In this document: positions 34,820 to 44,245 of the stretch, in pieces
Layout: each line of letters opens with the position of its first letter
Position numbering within the stretch: the stretch's first letter is position 1
NCBI RefSeq assembly: GCF_038595065.1
Contig: NZ_CP152003.1
Coordinates: 1,344,001 to 1,408,000, forward strand
Direction: 5' to 3'
DNA: 64,000 bases
Source of the DNA: Sutcliffiella sp. FSL R7-0096
GTDB taxonomy: Bacteria > Bacillota > Bacilli > Bacillales > Bacillaceae_I
The notes under the pieces: generated by a model
The model's input: only the letters and a program-made list of their open reading frames with translations
What the model was told of the DNA's origin: nothing
Database searches by the model: none
Made by a program: the position numbers and the translations under genes

Positions 34820-35464
34820 ATGGATCGAATAAAAGTCGCGGTGGTGGATGACCATGATATGGTACGAAAAGGCCTATTGGCATATCTAATTACAGAGCCT
34901 ACCATAGAGATCGTTGGGGAAGGTTCGAGCGGACAGGCAGCGATAGAGTTGGCAAGAAAGGAAAGGCCGGATGTAATATTGATGGATCTCCTTATGGATA
35001 ATGGAACGGGTATTGAAGCGACACGTGAAATCGTCAAATTTCTTCCTGAATGTAAAATAATCATCATTACGAGCTACTTTGATGATGAACAAGTATTTCC
35101 TGCCATTGAAGCTGGAGCATATAGTTATCTTTTAAAAACCGCAAGAGCCGAAGATATTATCAAGGCAATCGAGAAGGCTATGCAAAACGAGCCTGTCATA
35201 GAGCCGAAAGTTGCAAGCAAAATGATGAACCGGTTCCGTACCCCGTCTAAGCTTCCACATGATGATTTGACGGAAAGGGAGCTTGAGGTACTGATGTGTC
35301 TTGGAGATGGTCTGACCAATCAGGAAATAAGTGACGAGCTTTTTATCGGGGTGAAGACCGTGAAAACGCATGTGAGCAATATTTTGAGCAAGTTGCAGGT
35401 GGCAGATCGGACACAGGCAGCGATTTATGCAAACAGGCATGGTGTACTCCGTGAGAAAAAATAG
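34820..35464 (+). CDS. liaR: LiaR-like response regulator
   Basis: A 214-residue NarL-type regulator: receiver domain with D10/D11 acidic pair, phospho-acceptor D56 in VILMDLL and the conserved Lys in YLLKT. A LuxR-type helix-turn-helix follows (LTERELEVLMCLGDGLTNQEISDELFIGVKTVKTHVSNILSKL). It is the partner of the preceding kinase; the ATG follows the liaS stop directly, with GGGGAGGAGA inside the liaS end. Its targets may include its own operon. Confidence 0.9.
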   Translation: MDRIKVAVVDDHDMVRKGLLAYLITEPTIEIVGEGSSGQAAIELARKERPDVILMDLLMDNGTGIEATREIVKFLPECKIIIITSYFDDEQVFPAIEAGAYSYLLKTARAEDIIKAIEKAMQNEPVIEPKVASKMMNRFRTPSKLPHDDLTERELEVLMCLGDGLTNQEISDELFIGVKTVKTHVSNILSKLQVADRTQAAIYANRHGVLREKK

Positions 35465-35545
35465 CTAGGCCTCTACGCTGTTGAAGAGCTTCACTTTCGT
35501 GCAAGCGGACTAATTATGAAAATCTCATTCTAATTCTACATGAAC

Positions 35546-35577
35546 TGCCCCGCTCACTTGGGAGAGCGGGGCAGTTT
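35546..35577. terminator. Bidirectional terminator between liaR and hmoB
   Basis: ACTGCCCCGCTC, loop ACTTGG-GA, GAGCGGGGCAGT: a 12-bp GC-rich stem with TTTG/TTTT on the right. A degenerate fragment of family A repeat (CTTCACTTTCGTGCAAGCGG) lies just upstream near 35490. Confidence 0.88.
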
Positions 35578-35583
35578 GTTTTA

Positions 35584-36099
35584 TCAATCTTCTTCCGGCA
35601 TTTCTGCATAATAGGTGGTTACATAGGAAGGACGGGGAAAGACCTGTTGCTTCTGGTCGACCCCTTCAGAGGTTCCACGTTTCTCGTGGGCTTTATCATA
35701 AGCTTTTGACTCCTGCCATTGTTTGAAATATTTCACATCTTCCCACAATGTTAAAATGACATAGGTATCCGAGTCGGTTGGGCGCAATACACGGATTGCT
35801 GCAAAGCCTGGCTCTTTATCAATGAGGCCTGCACGTTGGCTGAAGCGGTATTCAAACACTGGTCGGCCTTCATCTGTAACGGGGATATTATTGAGAACGG
35901 CAAATTTTCCGTTAGCCAAATTGCCATTCGAGTCAAGGACTTCATAGTTTTTGCCTGAGTTGAAGCTGGACTGTTCGTGTGTTTCATGCATCAATACAGC
36001 ATTGTCCTCCCCAAACATCAGCAAGGATTCACCATTTCCTAGTTTGTTTTTCAAATCCTTTAAGTAATCGGTTGTGCCGAACGTCATATAAAAATTCAT
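35584..36099 (-). CDS. hmoB: HmoB (YhgC), haem-degrading monooxygenase
   Basis: A 171-residue protein with a variable N-terminal half and a C-terminal antibiotic-biosynthesis-monooxygenase (ABM) ferredoxin-like domain: AAIRVLRPTDSDTYVILTLWEDVKYFKQWQESKAY. This matches B. subtilis HmoB (about 166 aa), which oxidatively opens haem to release iron. AAAGGAGTGG precedes the ATG. It is near hemE-hemH-hemY, so making and breaking haem are encoded close together, as in B. subtilis. Confidence 0.88.
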   Translation of the reverse strand: MNFYMTFGTTDYLKDLKNKLGNGESLLMFGEDNAVLMHETHEQSSFNSGKNYEVLDSNGNLANGKFAVLNNIPVTDEGRPVFEYRFSQRAGLIDKEPGFAAIRVLRPTDSDTYVILTLWEDVKYFKQWQESKAYDKAHEKRGTSEGVDQKQQVFPRPSYVTTYYAEMPEED

Positions 36100-36259
36100 T
36101 CTGAACCACTCCTTTATGTTTAATTAGTGCCATATAATTACAAAATAAGGGAAACCCGAGAAAAAATATGTAGAATAAGGTAGAATATAGGATGCGCTAA
36201 CCTTTGAAACTATCCTTACTTACTAATTATTCCCGTATACTAGGAGGAGGTAAACCACT

Positions 36260-38458
36260 TTGGAAAGATTTAAAGGAAAAAAACTATCAATTAAGAAGTT
36301 ACATACCATCAAAACAATCTTGCCTAAAAAATACTTCCTTATCCCTTTTATTTTTGCCAGTATTGTAGCTGTCGGTCTGGTCGGGTATATCTTCATTATT
36401 TTCTTAGGGGATTATGTGATAGATGAAAAAAAGTTGATCATGGACTCCACTACCACGATGGTTGATGAAAACGGTAATGAAATAGCATCTCTTTTCTTTG
36501 AAAATAGGGAAATTGTCGAAATTAATAAAATTCCAAAGCATGTCCAACAAGCATTTGTTGCAGTGGAGGACAACCGCTTTTATGAACACCGGGGAATTGA
36601 TGTACGGGCAATCGGAAGGGCGGTTTATCGCGATATTCTTGCAAGAAGCAAGGCTGAGGGCGGAAGTACTCTAACCCAGCAGTTAGCAAAAAATATTTTT
36701 TTGACAAATGAAAAATCCTGGCTTCGAAAAACAAAAGAGGCTGTCATCGCTATCAATCTTGAGCGGAGATACACCAAAAACGAAATTTTGGAAATGTATT
36801 TGAACCAGATTTATTTCGGCCACGGTGCCTATGGGGTCCAAGCGGCGTCCCAGGTATATTTTAATAAAAACGTAGAAGACCTGACAGTTGAGCAGGGGGC
36901 CTTATTGGCAGCTCTTCCGAAAGCGCCCAATGCTTTTTCCCCTATAAATTATCCAGAAGAGGCGAAAAGTAGACGGGACCTTGTCTTGCATCTTATGGAA
37001 AGTCAAGGATACTTGGAAGCGGAAGAAGCAGTTGGGTTCATGGGGAGAACGTTAGGTTTGGAAATTGTTGAATCTCCGGAAAAACAGGCATATTTAACGT
37101 ATATCGACATGGTCACAGAAGAGGCGGAAGATAAATATGGTCTCACTCCGGAAGAGCTGCATAGAGGCGGGTATAAGATTACGGTTCCTATGAACGTAGC
37201 TGCTCAGGATGCTGCGCACCAACTCTTTCAGGAAGATCAATATTTTCCTGGGACCAATGATAATGTCGAAGGTGCTTTTGTTATGATGAATCAGCACAAT
37301 GGCGGAGTCATGGCTGTTATCGGCGGAAGGAATTATGTAACAAAAGGCATAAATAGAGTCAAAATTAAAAGGCAGCCTGGGTCTACATTCAAGCCATTAG
37401 CGGTCTATGCACCAGCACTTGAGGAAGGAAAGTATGAGCCATACAGCCTTTTAAAAGATGAATTGCTATCGTATGAGGATGGTCAGGAAGTTTATAAGCC
37501 AAGAAACTATCACCATCAATATAAAAAGGAAGTAACGATGTATGAAGCAATAAGAGATTCTTTAAATGCACCTGCTGTTTGGGCATTAAATGAATTAGGT
37601 GTAAAAAAGAGTAAGAGTTATCTTGATAAGTTAGAACTCTCCATTCCTGATAATGGATTGGCCATTGCCCTTGGAGGTCTTACGGATGGGGTTACCCCAT
37701 TGGAACTTACTAAGGCATATAGATCATTTGGCAATAATGGAAAAATAATTGAGCCTTACTTCATTGAAGAAATCAAGACAAGAAAAGGCGAAGTGATTGT
37801 CAAAGCGAAAAAAGAAGAAAAAGAAGTCTTCAGTCCCCAGACAGCTTGGAACATGACCAGAATGCTAGAAGGTGTGGTGCAGGAAGGTTCCGCACAGGCA
37901 GGTAATATTAATGGGGAATTGGCCGGTAAGACAGGCACTACCAACTATCCCGGGATAGACGGGGCCATTAAGGATACATGGTTCGTGGGATACACACAAG
38001 ATGTGATTGGGACAGTTTGGATGGGATATGATTCGACAACGCCAGAACAACATTTAACGGCAGGAGGAGCCTATCCTACAAGGTTGCTGAAAGATATCCT
38101 ACAAGATGCTGGTTTAGATAACGGAGCATTCTCGGTTCCTGTCGGTGTATCAGATTTGGAGGACCCAATAATCTTACCTGAGAATACCAAATTAAACGGG
38201 TCGATGACATTCCACCCTTTAAGTTTATTCACTGTCAACCTAGAATGGACACAAGCAAGCGATGATCGGATCGTGTACCGTATTTATTCGGTTTCAGGCG
38301 ACAAGGAAACCTTGGTCAATGAAATCTCAGGGGATAATCGATACTCCATTAAAAATGTAAATGTTTTTCAAGTCCCATCGTACTATGTGGTTCCTTACAA
38401 TACACAAACAAAAAAAGAGGGACAACCTTCCAAACCATTAAAACCTAACTTTAGATAA
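36260..38458 (+). CDS. pbpF: PbpF-like class A penicillin-binding protein (bifunctional)
   Basis: 732 residues: short basic cytoplasmic tail, one membrane helix (about 35-57) and a GT51 glycosyltransferase domain with catalytic E103 in VEDNRFYEHRGID, plus GGSTLTQQLAKN. A transpeptidase domain follows with S375-x2-K378 (PGSTFKP), SLN in RDSLNAPAVWALN and K557-T-G-T. A C-terminal fibronectin-like tail closes it. It polymerises and cross-links peptidoglycan outside the membrane. B. subtilis PbpF (PBP2c, about 714 aa) acts in spore wall synthesis. The start is TTG with GGAGGAGG upstream. A family B repeat begins 2 bases after the stop. Confidence 0.92.
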   Translation: MERFKGKKLSIKKLHTIKTILPKKYFLIPFIFASIVAVGLVGYIFIIFLGDYVIDEKKLIMDSTTTMVDENGNEIASLFFENREIVEINKIPKHVQQAFVAVEDNRFYEHRGIDVRAIGRAVYRDILARSKAEGGSTLTQQLAKNIFLTNEKSWLRKTKEAVIAINLERRYTKNEILEMYLNQIYFGHGAYGVQAASQVYFNKNVEDLTVEQGALLAALPKAPNAFSPINYPEEAKSRRDLVLHLMESQGYLEAEEAVGFMGRTLGLEIVESPEKQAYLTYIDMVTEEAEDKYGLTPEELHRGGYKITVPMNVAAQDAAHQLFQEDQYFPGTNDNVEGAFVMMNQHNGGVMAVIGGRNYVTKGINRVKIKRQPGSTFKPLAVYAPALEEGKYEPYSLLKDELLSYEDGQEVYKPRNYHHQYKKEVTMYEAIRDSLNAPAVWALNELGVKKSKSYLDKLELSIPDNGLAIALGGLTDGVTPLELTKAYRSFGNNGKIIEPYFIEEIKTRKGEVIVKAKKEEKEVFSPQTAWNMTRMLEGVVQEGSAQAGNINGELAGKTGTTNYPGIDGAIKDTWFVGYTQDVIGTVWMGYDSTTPEQHLTAGGAYPTRLLKDILQDAGLDNGAFSVPVGVSDLEDPIILPENTKLNGSMTFHPLSLFTVNLEWTQASDDRIVYRIYSVSGDKETLVNEISGDNRYSIKNVNVFQVPSYYVVPYNTQTKKEGQPSKPLKPNFR

Positions 38459-38459
38459 A

Positions 38460-38641
38460 GCTCTTTTCTCAAAGATTGTTGCTATCCACTAGTAAAAAGT
38501 CGGCAATTGGACTTTTTACAGTTTACCTACTCTAAATAATGCATGTAGTATTTTTAGTACAGCAAGGAAAAGAGCACGACTGTATGGAATATAACGGTTA
38601 ATTTAAACATAAGGAAAGGCAACAAAGTTTACGAATACAGC
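38460..38641 (+). repeat. Family B MITE-like repeat, copy 4 (182 bp, full)
   Basis: GCTCTTTTCTCAAAGATTG at the left and its imperfect inverted copy at the right, with the AAAAAGTC/GACTTTTT hairpin inside. It starts immediately after the pbpF stop codon and fills the gap to the next gene. Confidence 0.88.
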
Positions 38642-38698
38642 TTTTAGATAAAAAGAGAAATATATTTGGGAAACGAACTGTTAGAGGAGAAGCAGGAG

Positions 38699-40342
38699 AT
38701 GAAATATACACTAGGAAAGATGTATACTCGCTTTCACGCGAGTATCAGGGAAGTCTGGCTAAATGAGAAACGGATGAACAGGGAACAAGTTCATATCATT
38801 CATCAAAAAAATAAACTGATGCTGGTTGTTTTCACTACACTTTTATTCCTGGATATACTGACAAATATCTTTATTTTCCCTGAAATTTTACCAGCCATCA
38901 TCATTACGGCTGGTCTGGGGTGGATAGTGGTTGGCTATTTTGTCTTGCATCCAAAGCTTGCCAAATTAGGGATGTACGTGACTGTATGTGCATCCTTCAT
39001 CCCATTCTGGGTGGTGGCCTATCTCGACAAAGATGTCATCAACTTTTACTTTCTATCGATGCCTTTGATTATGTCGTCTTTATACAATCGAATTTTGCCC
39101 ATTATAATATCCAGTTTCATCACTTGTATCACCTTATCATTTTTTTATATTGACTATAGCAATATCGTATTTTCCAACCATTTAAAAGTAGATGTAATCT
39201 ATTTCATTTTATTTTCTATCTTTGTGACAATCTTTCTCCTGTTCTCGAGCAGGTTGACAGGGAGTCTTCTGTTAAGGGCGGAAGAAAAGGAAAAAAGGAC
39301 GTCTTTGGAGCTTCTGTCTACAAAAGAATACCTGGAAGCCTACTTCAATAATACAACCGATGCTATTGGGGTGTATGACCTGCAAGGGACCATATTAAAG
39401 GCCAATGGATCTTTTGAGAAAATGCTCGAGGTGGAGGCAAAGGATATAGTAGGAAACAAGACAAGCTTTCTATCCTTTACATCCGGGAACTCATTGCGGG
39501 TTTTCCTGGCAAAATTAATGAATCAAAAGCAGTTGTCCTTTGAATTATTGACCTCCACGAATAGTGGTGCTCCTATTGATGTAAGCATTACCGTTACCCC
39601 TGTGAAAAATAGTGATGGAGATATACTGGCACTTGTCTTCCTTATGAAAGATATCACAGATAAGAAACGGACAGAGGAAGCGCTTATGCAGTCAGAAAAG
39701 TTATCCGTCATCGGTGAACTCGCAGCTGGTGTGGCACACGAAATCAGAAATCCTGTTACCGTGTTGAAGGGCTTCGTACATCTGCTATCGCAGGAAAATA
39801 GGAAAAAAGAATTCTATACGATCATGGACAAGGAGCTTGAGCGCATCAATCAGATCACCAATGAATTCATGGCTTTAGCCAAACCACAGGCTGTCCACTT
39901 CAAAAAACAAGATTTGAAAGAGCTTATCCAAGAGGTATGCTTGTTTCTTGAAAGCGAGGCATTTATCCATCAGGTGGTAATCGAAGTGGAGCATCCAGAC
40001 GAATACATATGGTTGAATTGTGAACCAAATCAATTGAAGCAGGTATTAATCAATACGATAAAAAATGGGATGGAAGCAATGCCCAATGGCGGGAAGATCA
40101 CGATACAGACAAAAGTAATGGAAGGGTTTGTCCACCTATCGATCATGGACGAGGGGACAGGGATTCCAGAAGAGGTAATAAATAAAGTGGGACAGCCTTT
40201 CTTCACCACCAAAGAGCAGGGTACCGGTCTTGGATTGATGGTTTCCATGAAAATCATTGAAAACCATGGTGGGCAATTAACCATTCATAGTCAAGCGAAC
40301 AAAGGATCTACCGTGGAAATCCTTCTGCCACAATCCAAGTAG
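38699..40342 (+). CDS. PAS-domain sensor histidine kinase of the sporulation-kinase type
   Basis: 547 residues: about six membrane helices in the first 190, a PAS domain at about 215-330, a HisKA domain with His347 in AAGVAHEIRNPVTVLKGFV, and an HATPase domain (NGMEAMPNGG, DEGTGIP, TTKEQGTGLGL). The H-box and the multi-helix sensor resemble KinB/KinD/KinE-type kinases that feed the sporulation phosphorelay; no response regulator is adjacent. ATG 38699 has AGAGGAGA 8 bases upstream; a TTG at 38666 has no ribosome site. It replaces B. subtilis genes absent here between pbpF and hemE. Confidence 0.85.
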   Translation: MKYTLGKMYTRFHASIREVWLNEKRMNREQVHIIHQKNKLMLVVFTTLLFLDILTNIFIFPEILPAIIITAGLGWIVVGYFVLHPKLAKLGMYVTVCASFIPFWVVAYLDKDVINFYFLSMPLIMSSLYNRILPIIISSFITCITLSFFYIDYSNIVFSNHLKVDVIYFILFSIFVTIFLLFSSRLTGSLLLRAEEKEKRTSLELLSTKEYLEAYFNNTTDAIGVYDLQGTILKANGSFEKMLEVEAKDIVGNKTSFLSFTSGNSLRVFLAKLMNQKQLSFELLTSTNSGAPIDVSITVTPVKNSDGDILALVFLMKDITDKKRTEEALMQSEKLSVIGELAAGVAHEIRNPVTVLKGFVHLLSQENRKKEFYTIMDKELERINQITNEFMALAKPQAVHFKKQDLKELIQEVCLFLESEAFIHQVVIEVEHPDEYIWLNCEPNQLKQVLINTIKNGMEAMPNGGKITIQTKVMEGFVHLSIMDEGTGIPEEVINKVGQPFFTTKEQGTGLGLMVSMKIIENHGGQLTIHSQANKGSTVEILLPQSK

Positions 40343-40474
40343 CCGAATAATCGTCTATTTTATGAACAATAAGCGCTGCTTCTATACTTTCCTAGCATTT
40401 ATGGGTATAGTGTAACATGACAGAAGTGTAACGTAATAAAAGCAGAAAAAAGTCAGATGGAAGGGGTCATCATT

Positions 40475-41515
40475 GTGAATCAATCAAAGTTTAATGATAC
40501 ATTTTTAAGAGCATGTAGAGGGGAGAAAACGGAGCATGTCCCGTTATGGTATATGAGACAAGCCGGCCGTTCACAACCAGAATATAGAAAAATAAAGGAA
40601 AAGTATTCTTTATTTGAGATCACGCATCAGCCGGAGCTTTGTGCATATGTGACAAAGTTGCCTGTAGATCAGTACAACGTGGATGCAGCCATTTTATATA
40701 AGGACATCATGAGTCCCCTTCCTGCCATTGGTGTGGACGTGGAAATCAAATCAGGAATCGGTCCTGTCATTGACAACCCGATTCGTTCCATGCATGACGT
40801 TGAAAAGCTTGGAGAAATCAATCCGGAAGAGGATGTTCCATATGTATTGGATACAATCAAACTATTAACAAAAGAACAGCTTGATGTTCCGTTGATCGGT
40901 TTTGCAGGTGCACCGTTTACGCTTGCATCCTACATGATTGAAGGCGGTCCTTCCAAAAACTATAATAAAACGAAAGCATTCATGTATGCAGAACCAAAGG
41001 CATGGTTTGCATTGATGGATAAGCTTGCAGATATGACGATTACCTATGTTCGCTCCCAAATCCATGCAGGAGCCAAAGCAATTCAGATCTTTGACAGCTG
41101 GGTTGGAGCATTGAATGTAGAAGACTATCGCTATTTCATCAAACCGGTAATGAACCGCATTTTCTCTTCGTTAAAAGAAGAAAATGTGCCATTGATCATG
41201 TTTGGCGTTGGAGCAAGCCACTTAGCCAACGAATGGCACGACCTTCCACTGGATGTTGTCGGTCTTGACTGGCGCTTACCGATTGCAGAAGCAAGAGAGC
41301 GCGGGATCACGAAATCGGTTCAAGGTAACCTGGACCCTGCTATTCTTTTAGCACCATGGGAAGTAATCGAAGCGAAAGCAAAAGCAATCTTAGACCAAGG
41401 AATGCAACAGCCAGGCTATATCTTCAACCTGGGCCACGGTGTATTCCCACAAGTCAACCCAGACACACTAAAACGTTTAGCAACATTCGTACATGACTAT
41501 TCTTCTAATAAATAA
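40475..41515 (+). CDS. hemE: HemE, uroporphyrinogen III decarboxylase
   Basis: A 346-residue enzyme close to B. subtilis HemE along its length: substrate-binding [44 protein letters not shown] and [10 protein letters not shown]. It removes four acetate carboxyls from uroporphyrinogen III to give coproporphyrinogen III. The start is GTG 40475, with GGAAGGGG at 8 bases; an upstream ATG at 40457 lies within the ribosome site region. It is the first of hemE-hemH-hemY, with a repeat element inserted before hemH. Confidence 0.95.
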   Translation: MNQSKFNDTFLRACRGEKTEHVPLWYMRQAGRSQPEYRKIKEKYSLFEITHQPELCAYVTKLPVDQYNVDAAILYKDIMSPLPAIGVDVEIKSGIGPVIDNPIRSMHDVEKLGEINPEEDVPYVLDTIKLLTKEQLDVPLIGFAGAPFTLASYMIEGGPSKNYNKTKAFMYAEPKAWFALMDKLADMTITYVRSQIHAGAKAIQIFDSWVGALNVEDYRYFIKPVMNRIFSSLKEENVPLIMFGVGASHLANEWHDLPLDVVGLDWRLPIAEARERGITKSVQGNLDPAILLAPWEVIEAKAKAILDQGMQQPGYIFNLGHGVFPQVNPDTLKRLATFVHDYSSNK

Positions 41516-41540
41516 ATAATATGTAAGTTTATCTGATTCC

Positions 41541-41667
41541 CCTGTAGATTGTAGTGCAGGGTGGTCAACTCCTTCGAGAGGTAGCGGTAGTCTTGAGACC
41601 CCTGAAGCGTTGCGAGGAGGCTCAAGACCCGCCCCGCGGACGACCATCCGGAACAGAAATCTACAGG
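41541..41667 (+). repeat. Family A dispersed repeat, copy 5 (127 bp) inside the hemEHY operon
   Basis: CCTGTAGATT and AATCTACAGG are perfect 10-bp inverted ends, identical to those of copy 1. The interior has TTGAGACCCCTGAAGCG and GCGAGGAGGCTCAAG. It lies between hemE and hemH. Confidence 0.85.
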
Positions 41668-41717
41668 TGTTCACGAGACATTCTCCAATAATACAGATAA
41701 GAAAAGAGGTAAACTTT

Positions 41718-42659
41718 ATGTCTAAAAAAACAATGGGACTTTTGGTAATGGCATACGGTACACCATATAAAGAAGAAGACCTGGAGCGCTACTACACACA
41801 CATCCGACACGGCAGAAAGCCATCAGATGAAATGTTGCAAGACTTGCGTGACCGTTATAACGCGATCGGTGGAATCTCCCCACTTGCACGCATCACGGAA
41901 GAACAGGCAAACGCACTTGGTGCACACTTAAACAACATTCAAGATGATATCGAATTCAAAGTCTATCTTGGATTAAAGCATATCGAACCATTTGTTGAAG
42001 ATGCTGTCCAACAGATGAAAGACGACGGGATAGAAGAGGCAGTAAGCATCGTACTTGCACCTCACTTCTCAACATTCAGTGTGAAGTCCTATAATGGCCG
42101 TGCGCAGGAAGAGGCCGAAAAAATCGGAGGACCTTCCATTGTGTCTGTTGAAAGCTGGTATGACGAGCCGAAGTTCATACAGTATTGGGTGGACCGTGTG
42201 AAGGCCACATTCGCTTCCATGAATGAAGAAGAACGTGCAAAGGCAGTACTGATCGTATCAGCGCACAGCCTACCGGAAAAAATAACTCAAATGGGTGATC
42301 CATATCCGGACCAACTACAAGAAACCGCAGACCTGATTGCTAAGGGTGCCGGAGTGAAAAATTATGAAATCGCATGGCAAAGTGAAGGGAATACACCAGA
42401 TCCTTGGTTGGGACCGGATGTACAGGACATCACCCGTGATCTTCATAAGGACAAAGGATACACATCCTTCGTATACACTCCAGTAGGGTTCGTTTCGGAC
42501 CATTTAGAAGTTTTATATGATAATGATTATGAGTGTAAGATAGTAACGGACGAGATCGGTGCCAAGTACTACCGTCCAGAAATGCCAAATACTCAACCTG
42601 AATTTATCGATGCAATGGCTACCGTTGTATTGGAAGAATTAAAAAAAGTATCTCAGTAA
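41718..42659 (+). CDS. hemH: HemH/CpfC, coproporphyrin III ferrochelatase
   Basis: A 313-residue ferrochelatase (B. subtilis 310 aa): N-terminal [26 protein letters not shown], metal-site His in SAHSLPEKI, and WLGPDVQD with the acidic EVLYDND. In Gram-positives it inserts Fe2+ into coproporphyrin III. ATG 41718 is preceded by AAGAGG; longer in-frame extensions run into the repeat element. Only 25 bases separate it from hemY. Confidence 0.94.
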   Translation: MSKKTMGLLVMAYGTPYKEEDLERYYTHIRHGRKPSDEMLQDLRDRYNAIGGISPLARITEEQANALGAHLNNIQDDIEFKVYLGLKHIEPFVEDAVQQMKDDGIEEAVSIVLAPHFSTFSVKSYNGRAQEEAEKIGGPSIVSVESWYDEPKFIQYWVDRVKATFASMNEEERAKAVLIVSAHSLPEKITQMGDPYPDQLQETADLIAKGAGVKNYEIAWQSEGNTPDPWLGPDVQDITRDLHKDKGYTSFVYTPVGFVSDHLEVLYDNDYECKIVTDEIGAKYYRPEMPNTQPEFIDAMATVVLEELKKVSQ

Positions 42660-42684
42660 ATCTAGAAAAGAAGGCGATGAAACC

Positions 42685-44115
42685 ATGAATGAGGAGAAAA
42701 GAAGGGTTGTCATCATCGGTGGAGGCATTACTGGTCTTTCTGCCGCCTATTATCTTCAAAAGGAAATGAAAGAGAAAAACCTTGATATAGAGATTACCCT
42801 GATTGAGGCAAGCAACCGGCTTGGAGGAAAGATCCAAACCGTACGACGAGAGGGCTTTACCATCGAACGCGGCCCTGATAGCTTCCTTGCACGTAAGCTA
42901 AGTGCCGGTAAACTGATAAAAGAAGTGGGACTGGAAGATCAGCTTGTGCACAATTCAACAGGCCAGGCATACATCCTTCTTAAAGGGCAGCTTCACCCGA
43001 TGCCAGAGGGGGCTGTGATGGGGATTCCGACGAAACTGTCCCCATTCGTGACAACAGGTCTATTTTCTCCGATGGGAAAAATGCGTGCAGCAGCTGACCT
43101 GATTCTTCCTGCTTCCAACAATGGAGGAGAAGACCAATCACTTGGTTCCTTTTTCAGAAGAAGGCTTGGGGATGAAGTGGTGGAAAATCTGATTGAGCCA
43201 TTGTTATCCGGGATCTATGCTGGTGACATTGATAAGCTAAGCTTACAGGCCACCTTCCCACAATTTCAGCAGGTGGAAGAGAAATACCGTAGCATAATTT
43301 TGGGGATGAAACAGACAACCCCAAAACAAAAGCCTGCACCTGCTCAAAAGAAAAAGGGAATGTTCCAGACGCTTCGAGGCGGTCTTCAAACGCTTGTGGA
43401 TGCTTTGGAGGAGAAGTTGGACCAAGTGAACATTTTGAAAGCAGTAAAAGTAGATAGCTTGGAGAAAAATGGCGATGGATACCGACTTTCCTTAAGCAAT
43501 GGCACTACCCTTGATTGTGAAAATGTCATTGTTTCAACTCCTCATCATGCTACTGCAAACATGATTCATGGTGCAGGCTACCTGGCTCCCCTTCAGCAGA
43601 TGTCATCCACTTCTGTTGCTACCATTGCTATGGCGTTTGACGAATCAGCACTCAAACAGGACATTGATGGAACAGGTTTCGTTGTATCAAGAAACAACGA
43701 TTATACAATCACAGCGTGTACCTGGACCCATAAGAAATGGCCGCATACAACACCAAAAGGAAAAGTGATCCTTCGTTGTTATGTTGGTAGAGTGGGAGAA
43801 GAAGCAATTGTCGATCAGAGTGACGAGGAAATACAGAAAGTGGTACTCGATGATCTCAACAAAATCATGGAGGTCGGTGCAGATCCGGAATTCACGATTG
43901 TTACTCGATGGAGAGAAGCAATGCCGCAATATGCTGTTGGTCATAAAAAGATGCTTCATGAGATGAACGAACGACTGGCACAAGACATGCCTGGGGTTTA
44001 CCTGGCAGGAAGTTCTTTTGAAGGCGTAGGGTTGCCTGACTGCATCGATTCCGGTGAAGCTGCTGTTAAAGCTGTAATAGATAGTTTCCATAAAAAACCT
44101 TCCCTTCAGGTTTAA
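42685..44115 (+). CDS. hemY: HemY/CgoX, coproporphyrinogen III oxidase
   Basis: A 476-residue FAD enzyme with the dinucleotide-binding motif GGGITG at 12-17, ERGPDSF, and the C-terminal FAD segment GVYLAGSSFEGVGLPDCIDSGEAA. It oxidises coproporphyrinogen III to coproporphyrin III, the step before ferrochelatase in the Gram-positive pathway. It is closely similar to B. subtilis HemY over its length. GAAGGCGAT lies upstream of the ATG. It is the last gene of the haem operon and has a strong terminator. Confidence 0.94.
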   Translation: MNEEKRRVVIIGGGITGLSAAYYLQKEMKEKNLDIEITLIEASNRLGGKIQTVRREGFTIERGPDSFLARKLSAGKLIKEVGLEDQLVHNSTGQAYILLKGQLHPMPEGAVMGIPTKLSPFVTTGLFSPMGKMRAAADLILPASNNGGEDQSLGSFFRRRLGDEVVENLIEPLLSGIYAGDIDKLSLQATFPQFQQVEEKYRSIILGMKQTTPKQKPAPAQKKKGMFQTLRGGLQTLVDALEEKLDQVNILKAVKVDSLEKNGDGYRLSLSNGTTLDCENVIVSTPHHATANMIHGAGYLAPLQQMSSTSVATIAMAFDESALKQDIDGTGFVVSRNNDYTITACTWTHKKWPHTTPKGKVILRCYVGRVGEEAIVDQSDEEIQKVVLDDLNKIMEVGADPEFTIVTRWREAMPQYAVGHKKMLHEMNERLAQDMPGVYLAGSSFEGVGLPDCIDSGEAAVKAVIDSFHKKPSLQV

Positions 44116-44116
44116 T

Positions 44117-44160
44117 AAAAAGGTTCAGTCGCTACCAACATGTGACTGAACCTTTTTTTT
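44117..44160 (+). terminator. Terminator after hemY
   Basis: AAAAAGGTTCAGTC pairs perfectly with GACTGAACCTTTTT around a 13-base loop, then more T. Confidence 0.93.
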
Positions 44161-44161
44161 C

Positions 44162-44223
44162 TTGCATTCTGAAAGGATAGGAATTATAATGAAAACCAGA
44201 TGACCGAATCTATCATTTGGTCA
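44162..44223 (+). promoter_or_regulatory. Sigma-A promoter with overlapping inverted-repeat operator for yhgD-yhgE
   Basis: TTGCAT at 44162-44167, exactly 17 bases, TATAAT at 44185-44190. An inverted repeat, TGACCGAA (44201-44208) and TTTGGTCA (44216-44223), lies from about +5 onward. Its site just downstream of the promoter is that of an autorepressor operator, presumably for YhgD. TGACCAAG and TAGTCA recur before yhgE near 44838-44862. Confidence 0.75.
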
Positions 44224-44245
44224 GCCTGGAGGAAGGAGAAATCAA

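Noticed and set aside
36236-36241. TATACT before pbpF as a vegetative or sigma-G promoter
   Set aside because: No acceptable -35 box for either sigma factor at the correct distance.
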